From Verrucomicrobiota bacterium (lineage in GTDB: Bacteria; Verrucomicrobiota; Verrucomicrobiia; Opitutales; UBA953): DNA of 40,248 nucleotides. The stretch lies in assembly GCA_030831965.1 (NCBI GenBank), contig JAURJZ010000036.1, positions 1 to 40,248 of the forward strand, written 5' to 3'. A program made the translations under genes and the position numbers. The notes under the pieces are model-generated. The model was not told the origin of the DNA. It worked only from the letters and a program-made list of their open reading frames with translations, and did no database searches. This document shows, piece after piece, positions 10,397-19,319 of the stretch (the first letter of the stretch is position 1; every line of letters starts with the position of its first letter).

Positions 10397-11642
10397 CGGG
10401 GTCGTCGAGGACGCGTCGGGCGACGACCGAGGACCACACGCCGGGAATGGCGAGGACGAGCGTCAGGACGAAGTACCCCGCGTAGCCGAGCTTCTGGGCG
10501 AGCGCACCGGCCCACATGCCGGGGAGGTAGGCGGAGATGAGGGCCACGGTGGAGAGGGTGGCGTAGCGGATCGCGGCCTGCGGACCCTCGGCGAGGCGCA
10601 TCATGGAGAGCAGGAGGGCGCAGACGCCGGCGCCGTAGGCCACGTGCTCGACCATGAAGATGGCGCCGATGGTCCATTGGGATTGGCCGGGATGGGTGGC
10701 GAGCCAGGCGATGGCGGCGATGGGCGCGTGCATGGCGATGCCGAGCGGCACGAGGCAGCGGCCAAGGCCGAGGCGGGTGATGAGGGCCGAGCCGACGAGT
10801 CCGCCGATGGCCAGGCCGCCGACGGCGGTGATGAGGCGGAGGATCGCGTAGTCCTGGTTGTCGAGGCCGAGGCCCCCGGCCTCCGTCTTGGCGATGGAGA
10901 AGAGGGGCAGGACGCGGGTGAGGTGGACCTCGCTCGTGCGGTAGAGGAGGATGAGCCAGAGCAGGGCGGGGAAGCGCGGGTCGGTCAGGAGCTGGCGGAT
11001 GCTGTCGCCGAGGGGCTGCTGGGGGGCGAGGTCGCGCCGGGGCTCGGCGTTGAGGCCGCCGGCGCAGAGGAGCCAGGCGGCGCCGGCGAGGAGCATGGAG
11101 AGCAGGAGGGCGTCGGCCCAGGCGCTGGAGGGCGTCTCGCCGGTGGAGCGAAGCCAGCCGGCGAACCAGATCAGGCAGGGACCGGCGAGGACGGTGCCCG
11201 TCTTGGAGGCGAAGTTGAGGAGGCCGGCGAGGCGGCTGCGCTCCTGGTCGCGCAGGGAGGCCACGTAATAGCCGTCGAGGGCGACATCATGCCCGGCCGA
11301 GAGGATGGACAGGAGGGCGAGCAGGGCGAGGGAGGGCCAGGGGTTGGCGGCGGAGTCCGGGGTGGCGAGGGCCAGCCAGCCGAGGAGGGCGACGATGAGG
11401 GCCTGGCTCGAGCGGATGACGCGGGTGGGGTCGCCCATGCGCACGACGGCGGGGGCCCAGAGGAGCTTGAGGCCGACGAGAAGGCCGAGGGCGCCGGCGA
11501 CCTGGGTGATGCGGGCGTCGGGCAGGCCGGCGTTCTTGAGGGCGACGGGGAGGGCCTCGTCGCGGATGGCGCCGGGAATGGCCTGGAAGAGGAAGCCGGC
11601 CCCGACCCAGAGCCAGGCTCGCCTGGCGGGGGCGTCAGCCAT
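10374..11642 (-). CDS. MFS transporter, AmpG-like
   Basis: A 422-residue integral membrane protein with about twelve hydrophobic segments. It shows AmpG-like features: GLKLLWAPAVVRMGDP after the second helix and AGHDVALDGYYVASLRDQERSR in the first half (AmpG has related KxxWAP and D-A-D signatures). AmpG imports anhydro-muropeptides for cell-wall recycling; a related cargo here is an inference from this similarity. Its ATG (11642) lies inside the end of the upstream gene, overlapping it by 8 nt (ATGGCTGA), so translation is probably coupled. The 3' end overlaps the convergent M16 gene by 23 nt. Other sugar or siderophore-type MFS permeases remain possible. Confidence 0.8.
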   Translation of the reverse strand: MADAPARRAWLWVGAGFLFQAIPGAIRDEALPVALKNAGLPDARITQVAGALGLLVGLKLLWAPAVVRMGDPTRVIRSSQALIVALLGWLALATPDSAANPWPSLALLALLSILSAGHDVALDGYYVASLRDQERSRLAGLLNFASKTGTVLAGPCLIWFAGWLRSTGETPSSAWADALLLSMLLAGAAWLLCAGGLNAEPRRDLAPQQPLGDSIRQLLTDPRFPALLWLILLYRTSEVHLTRVLPLFSIAKTEAGGLGLDNQDYAILRLITAVGGLAIGGLVGSALITRLGLGRCLVPLGIAMHAPIAAIAWLATHPGQSQWTIGAIFMVEHVAYGAGVCALLLSMMRLAEGPQAAIRYATLSTVALISAYLPGMWAGALAQKLGYAGYFVLTLVLAIPGVWSSVVARRVLDDPVSPSAKA

Positions 11643-12420
11643 TCTTGCCGCCGAGGGCGTTGGTGCCGTATTGGTCGACGGCGCGGAAGAGGTTGTCGAG
11701 GAACTTGGCGACGGTGATGTTGAGGCCGATCAGCTCCTCGTCGGTCAGCTGGAGCTGCTCGCCGGGGCGGAAGGTGCGGCTGACATCGGTCAGCTTGGGC
11801 TGGGTCTTCCCGTCCTGGTCGACGTCGCGGACCATCTTGAAGTCCAGCACCAGGGTGCCGTCGGGCGAGATGTCGTCGTTGGTGACCTGCCCGCCGTTCG
11901 CCAGGACGCGCAGGGCGGCGGCGAGGCTGAAGAGGGCGTCCTCGAGCTCGTTGATGATGCCGAAATCGCGCTCGAGGGTCTCGAACTTCTCCTGGAGCTT
12001 GGCCCGCGCGAAGGCTTGCTGGCGCTTGCCGACGCGCTGGTCGGCCTCGGGATTGGGGGCGGTTTGGTTGCCCTTTTCCTGGATGAAGGCGCAGAGCAGG
12101 TGGCACTGGTCGAGGCCGGCGGCGGCGAGCTGGAGGAGGTCGTTGACCGCGGTGCGCTGGAGGAGGGCGCGGGAATAGGCCCGCATCTGGCCGTGGGTCA
12201 GGTGGGCCTTGGGGGCGGGCATGACTCGGGCGATGGCCGAGTAGAGGTCGTAGGCGCTGGGGTCCTCGCCGCGAAGGTTGGCAAGGGTGAAGGCGAGGAT
12301 GTCGTACTGCCTCTGGAGGTGAACGAGCAGGTTGCGGCTGATGGACTGGAGGCTGATGGTGCCCTCGGGACCGTCCGAGTCGGGCTGCTTCATGGGGTTG
12401 CCGGGGTTCTGCTGGCTCAT
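11635..12420 (-). CDS. Hypothetical protein coupled to the MFS transporter
   Basis: I do not recognise this 261-residue soluble protein. It lacks a signal peptide and membrane segments. It is mostly helical by composition (SISRNLLVHLQRQYDILAF, FARAKLQEKFETLERDFG, LEDALFSLAAALRVLANGG) and has an acidic, polar C-terminal part ending LIGLNITVAKFLDNLFRAVD. The ATG at 12420 follows CCTTTCCCC, the start context common in this window; a second in-frame ATG lies at 12393 (MKQPDSDG). The stop codon is embedded in the MFS gene start, which suggests a functional link with that transporter. The frame is supported by uniformly G/C third positions. Confidence 0.75.
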   Translation of the reverse strand: MSQQNPGNPMKQPDSDGPEGTISLQSISRNLLVHLQRQYDILAFTLANLRGEDPSAYDLYSAIARVMPAPKAHLTHGQMRAYSRALLQRTAVNDLLQLAAAGLDQCHLLCAFIQEKGNQTAPNPEADQRVGKRQQAFARAKLQEKFETLERDFGIINELEDALFSLAAALRVLANGGQVTNDDISPDGTLVLDFKMVRDVDQDGKTQPKLTDVSRTFRPGEQLQLTDEELIGLNITVAKFLDNLFRAVDQYGTNALGGKNG

Positions 12421-12734
12421 GGGGAAAGGACCAAGGGGGATTAATCCAGCCGTGGGGGGAGGGGAAGGGGATAATCTGGAAGGGGAAGAACGGTGGCGTG
12501 GGTGCTCGGGGGCACGGCGGAGAAGCCGGGGCACAGGGGCGCGGTAGGGTGAACTCACTATCGCTCGTTGGTTTCGGAGGAGCGAGGAGCGAGACGCCCT
12601 AGTCGGCTGGCTCTATCCCAAGCCTCCTTCGTATCCTCTCTTGCCGTGAGGCCTTTCCCGTGCCCCGTGCCCCTGTGCAGCTGATAGCTTGCCCCTGGGC
12701 CCCTGAGCCCCTGTGCCCCCGTGCAGCCCCTTGC
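12421..12734. repeat. Intergenic inverted-repeat element, copy 2 (GGGGCACAGGGGC family)
   Basis: This 314-bp gene-free stretch contains GGGGCACAGGGGC at 12528-12540 and its exact reverse complement at 12707-12719, a perfect 13-bp inverted repeat with 166 bp between. A further copy of the right-hand unit (GCCCCTGTGC) is at 12669-12678. The left 20-mer 12528-12547 matches copy 1 (5815-5834) at 19 of 20. Between the arms is a GGAGGAGCGAGGAGCGAG unit (12577-12594) of the second repeat type. Near the gene start are a palindrome GGATTAATCC (12438-12447) and G-runs (12454-12487); the promoter of the minus-strand gene at 12420 must lie here. No protein gene is supported. Confidence 0.6.
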
Positions 12735-13537
12735 TTAGGCCTTCCTCGCCCTTTTGCGGGCGAGGAAGCCAGTGCCCTCCCTGGGCTTGGCGGGGGCGGG
12801 GGCGTTGAGCCAGTGAAGGATGAGGGCGGCGCTGTCGCCGGCGCTGAGGGCGTGGTCGCCCTTGGCGGCGGGGAGGCGGATGAGGTGCTCGACCTTCGGT
12901 TGGAGGTCGGCGTCGACGCCCTGGGGGGAGAGGAGGACGACGTTGCCGCGTCCCGGCGCGCGGATGGGCGCAGCCTCGGCGAGGGAGCGGCCGAGCTTGG
13001 GCGAGAAGCCGATGACGACGCTGGTGGGCTCGATCAGCTTGAGGAGGCCGCCGAGGGCGGGGGCGCGGATGAGTCGGACGGCCTCGAGGGCGCCGCGGGA
13101 GCCGTCCCAGAGCGCGGGCTCGAAGGCGAGGCGCTCGCTGCTGCCGGCGAGGAGGAGGCGGCGGGAGCCGAAGGCGGCCATGGCGCGGACGACCGAGGCG
13201 AGGTCGGAAGGGTCGTCGAAGCCGTCGGCGATGACGACGGTGTCGCCGGCCTCGCGCCATTCGGCGAAGTCGGAGAGCTTGGCCAGGCCGAGGACCGGGC
13301 GGGCGGTGACGGCCGCGGCGGGGGCGTCGGCCTCGGCGAGCTCGCGGACCTCCTTGGAGCCGACGACGGTGGCGGGGAGGCCCTGGGCTCCCATCCAGGC
13401 GGCGACCTCCTGCAGGGCCTTGGCTGCCTCGCGCGTGGCGCGCAGCTCGCGGAGGGCCTTGGGGTGGTCCCGGAAGCAGGCGAGGATGGCGGGGAGCGTC
13501 CGCAGGACGACCCGGTTGGGATTGGCTTGGTCGAGGC

Positions 13538-13541
<4 letters not shown>
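12735..13541 (-). CDS. Divergent SpoU/TrmH-type RNA methyltransferase-like protein
   Basis: A 268-residue protein with the SpoU (SPOUT) layout: an N-terminal substrate-binding-like part (residues 1-95) and a C-terminal domain starting DTVVIADGFDDPSDLASVVR. That stretch aligns with SpoU motif 1 (P-x-N-x-G...R) but has Asp for the conserved Asn. The motif 2 position reads VVLLSPQGVD instead of a G-x-E core, and motif 3 reads ALSAGDSAAL instead of SLNVS. The fold is likely, but 2'-O-methyltransferase activity is doubtful because key residues differ. The start is GTG at 13541, overlapping the upstream stop as GTGA. It is the last gene of the Mla operon. Confidence 0.65.
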
Positions 13542-14007
<466 letters not shown>

Positions 14008-14011
<4 letters not shown>

Positions 14012-14565
14012 CGGGCGGGGACGGTGACGTCTCCGGCGGGTTTGGCAACCTCACCGAGCTCGGCCTCGACCCGGGCGCGGACGCCCTTGCCGATCGCCTT
14101 GGCGGCGCCCTGGTAGGCCTCCACGGCGTTGCCGAGGGAGGTGTGCTCCATCTCGGTGCTACCGGCATGGCTCAGCTCGAGGACGATGGGGGCGGGTGTC
14201 GCGGAGAGTTGGAACTCGACGCTCGCCTCGGCGCGCAGCGCCCCTTCCCGCCCAGCCTCGAGCCGGCGGAAGGTGACGGTCGCGGATCGGAGGGGTAGGC
14301 CGGCCAGCTCGGCGCCGATGACCTTGGCGAGCTGGGCGGTCAGGGGGGTCGACCAGCGGTCGAGCGGGTGGGTGACCGGCGCGTCGCCGGGCTCCTGGGT
14401 TATGACCGAGGGCGCTCGCAGGCCGGCGGGCAGGAAGACGCGCACGGGGAAGCCCGCCGTGGCGGCCGGCAGGTCGAGCGTCCACTCGGCGGCGGGCTCG
14501 CTGTCGCCCACGGATAGGCAGCCGCCGAGGACCAGGCAGGCGAGGAGCGGGGCGGCGCGTGTCAT
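14008..14565 (-). CDS. ABC-type transport auxiliary lipoprotein (PqiC/DUF330-like)
   Basis: A 185-residue predicted lipoprotein. The signal sequence MTRAAPLLACLVLGGC ends in a lipobox with Cys16. The body has the beta-rich pattern of the auxiliary lipoproteins that accompany MCE transporters (EWTLDLPAATAGFPVRVF early, TPLTAQLAKVIGAELAGLPL, then ATVTFRRLEAGREG). Such proteins sit at the inner face of the outer membrane and are thought to help pass phospholipids between membranes. Start (ATG 14565) and stop both overlap neighbours by four bases, locking it between mlaD and the DUF5069 gene. Family assignment rests on context plus general features. Confidence 0.75.
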
Positions 14566-15503
14566 TTGGCGGGGGAGGGTTCCTCCGCGGGACGGCGCTT
14601 GCCCTTGAGGATGGCCTCGGGGTTGCGGTCGAGGTAATCGGCGAGGGACTTGACCGCCTGGGCGGCCTCGGCGAAGTCGACGAGCGCCTGGTCGAGCTGG
14701 GTGCGGGTGGCGCCGCCGGCGCGGGTGAGGTCCTGGAGGTTGTCGGCCGCCTGGCCGAGCTTGCCGAGGGTTCGGCGGGTCTCCTCGGCGGTGAGGCGGA
14801 GGTCCTGGCCGAGGGGCTCGATCTGCTGGGAGAGCTTCTCGGCGACGCGGTTGAAGGCGGCCATGGCGGCGGAGAGGTCGCGCGAGGCCTGGGCGAGGGC
14901 GGGATCCTCGGCGAGGCGGTTGACGGAGTCGGCGAGGCGACCGAGCTTGGCGGAGAGCCCGGCGAAGTCGACCTGGCTCAGGTTGCCGACGGTGCGGCTG
15001 ACGGCCTGGGTGAGGGCGACGTGGTCGGAGAGCTCGGTGGGGATCTCGGCGAGGCCGTCGCTGCGCAGCAGGGTGCGCTCGGCGGGCTTGGCGGCGTAAT
15101 CGAGGTCGACGTAGAGGATGCCGGTGACGAACGACTGGAGGCGGAGCTTGGCGGTGAGGCCGCCGAGGACGGCTTGCTCGAGCCCTTCCTGGGTGCCGAG
15201 GGTGTCGCCGACGCCGAGCCGCTCGGCCAGGTCGGGGTCGATCTCGATGACCACGGGGATGGACTTGCTGTCGCCGTTGCCGGTGCGGATGAGGATGGAG
15301 GCGACCTTGCCGACGGCCACGCCGCGGAGGCGGACGGCGGAGCCGGTGTCGAGGCCGCTGACGTCCTGGTCGAAGCGGGCAAGGAGGCGGGGGCGGTCGC
15401 CCTTGAGCCAGCCGCCGCCGAGGGCGACGAGGAAGGCGAGGCTGAGCGCGAGGCCGACGAGCACGAAGAGACCGATGAGGGTGCGGTTGGCGGAGGTGCT
15501 CAT
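14562..15503 (-). CDS. mlaD: MCE-domain lipid-binding protein (MlaD-like)
   Basis: A 313-residue periplasmic protein anchored by one N-terminal helix (about residues 8-28, TLIGLFVLVGLALSLAFLVA). A single MCE domain follows (RPRLLARFDQDVSGLDTGSAV, then RLRGVAVGKVASI), and the C-terminal half is a long helical region (about 170-290). MCE proteins form hexameric rings carrying phospholipids across the periplasm. It is longer than E. coli MlaD (about 183 residues) because of the helical tail, which resembles longer MCE proteins that form tubes or needles. The ATG overlaps the mlaF stop (ATGA). Assignment is firm. Confidence 0.93.
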   Translation of the reverse strand: MSTSANRTLIGLFVLVGLALSLAFLVALGGGWLKGDRPRLLARFDQDVSGLDTGSAVRLRGVAVGKVASILIRTGNGDSKSIPVVIEIDPDLAERLGVGDTLGTQEGLEQAVLGGLTAKLRLQSFVTGILYVDLDYAAKPAERTLLRSDGLAEIPTELSDHVALTQAVSRTVGNLSQVDFAGLSAKLGRLADSVNRLAEDPALAQASRDLSAAMAAFNRVAEKLSQQIEPLGQDLRLTAEETRRTLGKLGQAADNLQDLTRAGGATRTQLDQALVDFAEAAQAVKSLADYLDRNPEAILKGKRRPAEEPSPAK

Positions 15504-16252
15504 GGTTGCGCGTGGCGGGAGAAGAAGTCGCGGGCCCCGGGATGGGCGTCGGGCCGCAGGAAGTCGTCGATCTTGCCCGTGGCGGCCATCGTGCGACTAA
15601 CCGGGTCCAGGTAAACGCAGAAGTCGGCCAGGCGGCGGATGGAGGGCACCTCGTGGCTGACGAGGACGATGGAGGTGCCCAGACCGTCGCGCAGGCGCAG
15701 GATGAGGTCGTCGAGCCGGGCCGAGGTGACGGGGTCGAGCCCGGCGCTCGGCTCGTCGAGGAAGAGGACCTCGGGGTCGAGGGCGAGGGCCCGGGCGAGG
15801 CCGGCGCGCTTGGCCATGCCGCCGCTGATCTCGGCGGGGTGTTTGTCGGCGGCGCCGAGCAGGCCGACCTGGCCGAGCTTGTGGAGGGCGAGGAGGCGGC
15901 GCTCGCGCGCGCCGCAGCGGGCGAACTCGCGCAGGGGCAGCTCGACGTTCTCGGCCAGGGTGAGCGAGGACCAGAGCGCGGAGCCCTGGAACATGAAGCC
16001 GACGCGCCGGAGGAGGGCGTCATGCCCCGCCTCGTCGAGCCCGCCCAGGCGCTCGCCGAGGATCCACGAGTCGCCCGCCATCGCGGGGTCGAGGCCCGCG
16101 AGGGCGCGCATGAGGGTGCTCTTGCCGCAGCCGGAGGGGCCGACGACGGCGACGACCTGGCCGGGCTCGACCGCGAAGCTGACGCCGCCCACGACCTCCC
16201 GCCCGTCATGGCCGACGGCGAGGTCGCTGCAGCGCACGCGGGGCTCGGGCAT
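15500..16252 (-). CDS. mlaF: Lipid transport ABC ATPase (MlaF-like)
   Basis: A 250-residue ATPase of an MCE-type phospholipid transporter. Walker A is GPSGCGKST (residues about 38-46), the signature is EISGGMAKRAGLARALALDP (ISGGM, typical of the Mla family rather than LSGGQ), and Walker B is EVLFLDEPSAGLDP. The switch His follows in VLVSHEV. The ATG at 16252 shares one base with the stop of mlaE (TGATG), so translation is coupled. It would power lipid movement by the MlaE permease at the inner membrane. Confidence 0.94.
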   Translation of the reverse strand: MPEPRVRCSDLAVGHDGREVVGGVSFAVEPGQVVAVVGPSGCGKSTLMRALAGLDPAMAGDSWILGERLGGLDEAGHDALLRRVGFMFQGSALWSSLTLAENVELPLREFARCGARERRLLALHKLGQVGLLGAADKHPAEISGGMAKRAGLARALALDPEVLFLDEPSAGLDPVTSARLDDLILRLRDGLGTSIVLVSHEVPSIRRLADFCVYLDPVSRTMAATGKIDDFLRPDAHPGARDFFSRHAQP

Positions 16253-17370
16253 CAGTAGAAGGCGAAGAGGTTGAAGAGGACCGCGAACGCCGCGTCGGCC
16301 ACGACCAGCAGGGTGATGCCCAGCACGGCCGCCGTCGTGGCGGCCTCGCCGACCCCGCGGGCGTTGCGCCGGGCGACATGCCCGCGGTAGCAGCCCGCCC
16401 AGGCCACGATGAGCGCGAACGCGTGCGCCTTGATGAGACCGGTCAGGAAGCTCCGCACGGAGACGGCCTCGATGACCTGGTTGGCGTATTGCTCGGCCGA
16501 CATGCCGTAGCCGACCGCCACCGCCATGCCGCCGAGGATGCCCGCCGCGGTGGCGAAGACGGAGAGGAGGGGGAGGACGGCGAGGACGGCGAGGAGGCGG
16601 GGGACGCCGAGGTACTCGACCGGGCGAAGGCCGATGGCCCGGAGCGCGTCGGTTTCCTGGCTGACGTTCATGCTGCCCAGGTGGGAGGCGAAGGCGGTCG
16701 AGGTGCGCCCGCAGGCGACGACGCCCGTCATCAGGGCGCCCATCTCGCGGGCCATCGCGAGCCCCACGAGGTTGGCGACGTAGATGTTGGCCCCGACCTT
16801 GCCCAGCTGGATCATGCCGACATAGGCCATGATGACGCCGGTGAGGAACCCGAGGAGCAGGGTGATGGGGAGCGCGTCGGGTCCGGTCGTGCGCAGCAAC
16901 TGGGGGAATTCCTGCCAATTCACCTTCGCCCTGCCGACGAGCAGGCGGGCCAGGCCGAGGGCGAGCTCGCCGATGTGGGAGACGGCCCGGAGCCAGGAGG
17001 CCTTGCTGAGGGTGGCCCAGAGCCCGAGCCTGGCGATCCACGGGAGGGATTCCTCCCCGCCATCCGACTCCGCATCCGCCGAGGCGAGGAGCACCCAGCC
17101 GCGGATGCGCGGGGGGAGCCCCTCGTGCCGAAAGGACACTCCCGGGGGGGCGGCGCGCTCAAGGCCTTGGATCCAGGCGGGCAGGGCGGAGTCGACCTTG
17201 CCCAGCTCCTCGACGGACCATCGGACCTCGCTCCCATCCCGGAGCTGGGGGAAATCGGGAAGGGGGCCGTCCTTGGTCCAGTCGCCCGCGAGGGAGATCC
17301 TCAGGCAGGCGCCCTCCGTGGCGAGGGAGAATCTGGCTGGGCTGTCGGCGACTTCCGGCATCGAAGGCAT
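16252..17370 (-). CDS. mlaE: MlaE-type permease with N-terminal STAS-like domain
   Basis: A 372-residue inner-membrane permease. Residues from about 140 match MlaE, including GMIQLGKVGANIYVANLVG, AREMGALMTGVVACGRT and the typical GSMNVSQETDALRAIGL segment. The first ~120 residues are soluble and resemble a STAS domain (LRISLAGDWTKDGPLPDF, then VDSALPAWIQGLE), so the role of separate MlaB is probably fused into this protein. It heads a six-gene operon whose junctions all overlap. Start is uncertain: ATG 17370 or ATG 17361 (MPEVADS), with no Shine-Dalgarno for either. No mlaA or mlaC homologue is visible in the window. Confidence 0.93.
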   Translation of the reverse strand: MPSMPEVADSPARFSLATEGACLRISLAGDWTKDGPLPDFPQLRDGSEVRWSVEELGKVDSALPAWIQGLERAAPPGVSFRHEGLPPRIRGWVLLASADAESDGGEESLPWIARLGLWATLSKASWLRAVSHIGELALGLARLLVGRAKVNWQEFPQLLRTTGPDALPITLLLGFLTGVIMAYVGMIQLGKVGANIYVANLVGLAMAREMGALMTGVVACGRTSTAFASHLGSMNVSQETDALRAIGLRPVEYLGVPRLLAVLAVLPLLSVFATAAGILGGMAVAVGYGMSAEQYANQVIEAVSVRSFLTGLIKAHAFALIVAWAGCYRGHVARRNARGVGEAATTAAVLGITLLVVADAAFAVLFNLFAFY

Positions 17371-17398
17371 CGGTATCGCGCGGCTGGCGGGGTGTCAA
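17371..17398 (-). promoter_or_regulatory. Possible promoter of the mla operon
   Basis: On the minus strand, a perfect -35 hexamer TTGACA (17398-17393) is followed after 15-16 bp by GATACC/ATACCG as a weak -10. The predicted transcript start falls at or within the first codons, which would favour the second ATG (17361) and a leaderless or nearly leaderless message. Hypothesis only. Confidence 0.3.
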
Positions 17399-17424
17399 AG
17401 GGGTTCGGGTCGCGGTTTTCGGCT

Positions 17425-17452
17425 TTTGCCCCCGCCTTTCGCCCGCTAACTT
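17425..17452 (+). promoter_or_regulatory. Possible promoter of the LpxR-like operon
   Basis: TTTGCC (17425-17430) and TAACTT (17447-17452) are 16 bp apart, 21 nt before the ATG at 17474. The leader is CT-rich (CCGTCCGTTTCCCG). Partial consensus only. Confidence 0.25.
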
Positions 17453-17473
17453 GCCCGACCCGTCCGTTTCCCG

Positions 17474-18379
17474 ATGAGGTCAGCCCTTCTCCTCCCGCTT
17501 CTCCTGGCCGCACCGGTGCCGGCCGCGACGGCGTGGATGATCCTCGAGGAGAACGACAAGTTCTCCGACGACAACCTGGACCGGTACTACACCCAGGGCA
17601 TGCGCATCTGCTGGATGGACACGGAGAGCCTGAGGCATTTCTCGATCGGGCAGGAGATCCACACCCCGAGTCGCCCCACCGTCGTCCCGACGCCCCTGGG
17701 TGACCTGCCTTTCTCGGGGTATCTTTACGCGACGGTGGGTCGCGGCTACCGGCTGGGACCCGGGACCATTGGTTCCATGGAGTTCGCGCTTGGGGTCGTC
17801 GGTCCCTCGGCGCTGGGGGAGGAATTTCAGAACGGTTTCCATGAACTGGTGGGTTCCCAGACCTATTCCGGATGGGAGGACCAGCTGCAGGATGAGCCGG
17901 TGGGCAACGCCCGGGCGGAGATCCGGCACCGTTTCGACCTCGATGGACCGGACTTGCGTCGATGGGACCTGGTCACCCGGGCCTCGGCCCAGCTGGGGAC
18001 GGCCCGGGCGGGCCTCACGCTCGGCGCCCAGCTCCGCTGGGGTGTCCTGGACGAGGGATGGGGCCACGGCTTCATCCGACAGACCACGGCATGGGTGGAT
18101 CCGCTGACGTCGCAGGACAAGGGCGCCCTGGGCTGGTGTTGGTTCGCCGACGGGTCGATCGAGGTCCAGCCGCGCGAGTACTCGACCGAGGGACTTTATT
18201 TCCGCGGCTCCTACTCGGTCGACGGGCGCCCGATCGTCGGCCAGCTCGCCCTTGGCATCCTCACGCGGCTCGAGGGCTTCTCCCTTTCCTTCGCCATGGC
18301 TTTTCGAACCAAGGATTTCGACACGCAGGATGGTTCCGGCCATTCCTACGGGAGCCTCCGCCTCCTCTTCGCCTACTGA
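17474..18379 (+). CDS. LpxR-like lipid A deacylase family outer-membrane protein
   Basis: A 301-residue predicted outer-membrane beta-barrel. A signal peptide (MRSALLLPLLLAAPVPAATA) is followed by ENDKFSDDNLDRYYTQGMRI, the characteristic N-D...DRYYTxG start of LpxR (DUF2219) proteins, with Asn27-Asp28. The segment GPSALGEEFQNGFHELVGSQ with His123 matches the family's catalytic His region, and the chain ends in LRLLFAY, an outer-membrane C-terminal aromatic pattern. LpxR removes the 3'-acyloxyacyl chain from lipid A in Salmonella; activity here is inferred. It is first of a four-gene plus-strand operon and divergent from mlaE (103 bp between starts), placing two outer-membrane lipid functions side by side. 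Confidence 0.88.
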   Translation: MRSALLLPLLLAAPVPAATAWMILEENDKFSDDNLDRYYTQGMRICWMDTESLRHFSIGQEIHTPSRPTVVPTPLGDLPFSGYLYATVGRGYRLGPGTIGSMEFALGVVGPSALGEEFQNGFHELVGSQTYSGWEDQLQDEPVGNARAEIRHRFDLDGPDLRRWDLVTRASAQLGTARAGLTLGAQLRWGVLDEGWGHGFIRQTTAWVDPLTSQDKGALGWCWFADGSIEVQPREYSTEGLYFRGSYSVDGRPIVGQLALGILTRLEGFSLSFAMAFRTKDFDTQDGSGHSYGSLRLLFAY

Positions 18380-18382
18380 GCC

Positions 18383-19315
18383 ATGGGTCGCGTCGGCGTC
18401 ATCGATCTCGGCTCGAACTCGCTCAAGCTCCTCGTGGCGGAGGGACCCGCCTTGGAAACCGTCCAGCGCGCGACCGCCGATGTCAGGCTCTTCCCCGCGC
18501 GGGGCAACCGGCTCGATCCCGCCGCGATCGAGGCCGCGGTCGGCGCCATCGGCGACCTGGTCGGGCGCGCCCGGCAGGCGGGCGCGGGGCGGATCGCGGT
18601 CATCGGCACCTCCGCCCTGCGCGAGGCCGAGAATCGCCCCACCCTCGCGCGCGCGCTGGAGCAGCGGTTCGGCCTGCGGCTCGCGGTGATCTCCGGCGAG
18701 ACGGAGGCGCGCCTCACCGCCGACGGCATGCTGCGCGACCCGGCGCTCGCCAGCCAGCCGGGCTTTGTCGCCTTCGACCTGGGCGGCGGCTCCCTCGAGG
18801 TCGCCCGCGTCCTTCATCGTCGGTGTGTCGCGGCGGCGAGCTTCCCCCTGGGGGCGGTGCGCTTGACCCGCTCCTTCCTTGGCGACGGGACGGCTCCGGC
18901 GCGGTCCGGCGAGCTCGAGGCCCTTCGTCAGCACGTCCTCGGAGCGCTGGCTCCGGGTGTCGCCCCTCTCTCGGCCCGCGGGCTTCCCTTGGTGGGTTCC
19001 GGCGGCGCCCTCGCCGCCTTGGCCGAGATGCAGCGCGCGGCCGGCGAGCCTGGCGACCAGATCGGACTGCTCGCCGTGCGCAACTGGCTTGCGCGGCTTT
19101 CCGAGCGGGACCTGGCGGGGCGGCGCGCCCTGCCTGGCGTGCCGGCGGCGAGGGCGGACATCCTTCCGGCCGCCCTGGCGGTTGTCTGCGCCTTGGCCGA
19201 TCACGTGGGGGCTGAGGTGCTGCAGGTCAGCCATTACGGCCTTCGGCAGGGGATGGCAGCCCTGCTAATGACCGAGGCGGGGGACTTGCTCTCTCCCGGC
19301 GCGCCCCTTCGCTGA
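18383..19315 (+). CDS. Ppx/GppA family phosphatase (exopolyphosphatase-like)
   Basis: A 310-residue single-domain member of the actin-fold Ppx/GppA family. Motifs are VGVIDLGSNSLKLLVAEG at the N-terminus, VIGTSALREAENR, ISGETEARLTADGM and FDLGGGSLEVARV, matching the phosphate-binding loops of these enzymes. They hydrolyse polyphosphate or pppGpp; which applies cannot be decided here. It lacks the C-terminal HD-type extension of long Ppx proteins. It starts 3 bp after the LpxR-like gene and ends 4 bp before the Sco-like gene, so it is within the same operon. Confidence 0.9.
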   Translation: MGRVGVIDLGSNSLKLLVAEGPALETVQRATADVRLFPARGNRLDPAAIEAAVGAIGDLVGRARQAGAGRIAVIGTSALREAENRPTLARALEQRFGLRLAVISGETEARLTADGMLRDPALASQPGFVAFDLGGGSLEVARVLHRRCVAAASFPLGAVRLTRSFLGDGTAPARSGELEALRQHVLGALAPGVAPLSARGLPLVGSGGALAALAEMQRAAGEPGDQIGLLAVRNWLARLSERDLAGRRALPGVPAARADILPAALAVVCALADHVGAEVLQVSHYGLRQGMAALLMTEAGDLLSPGAPLR

Positions 19316-19319
19316 TCCC

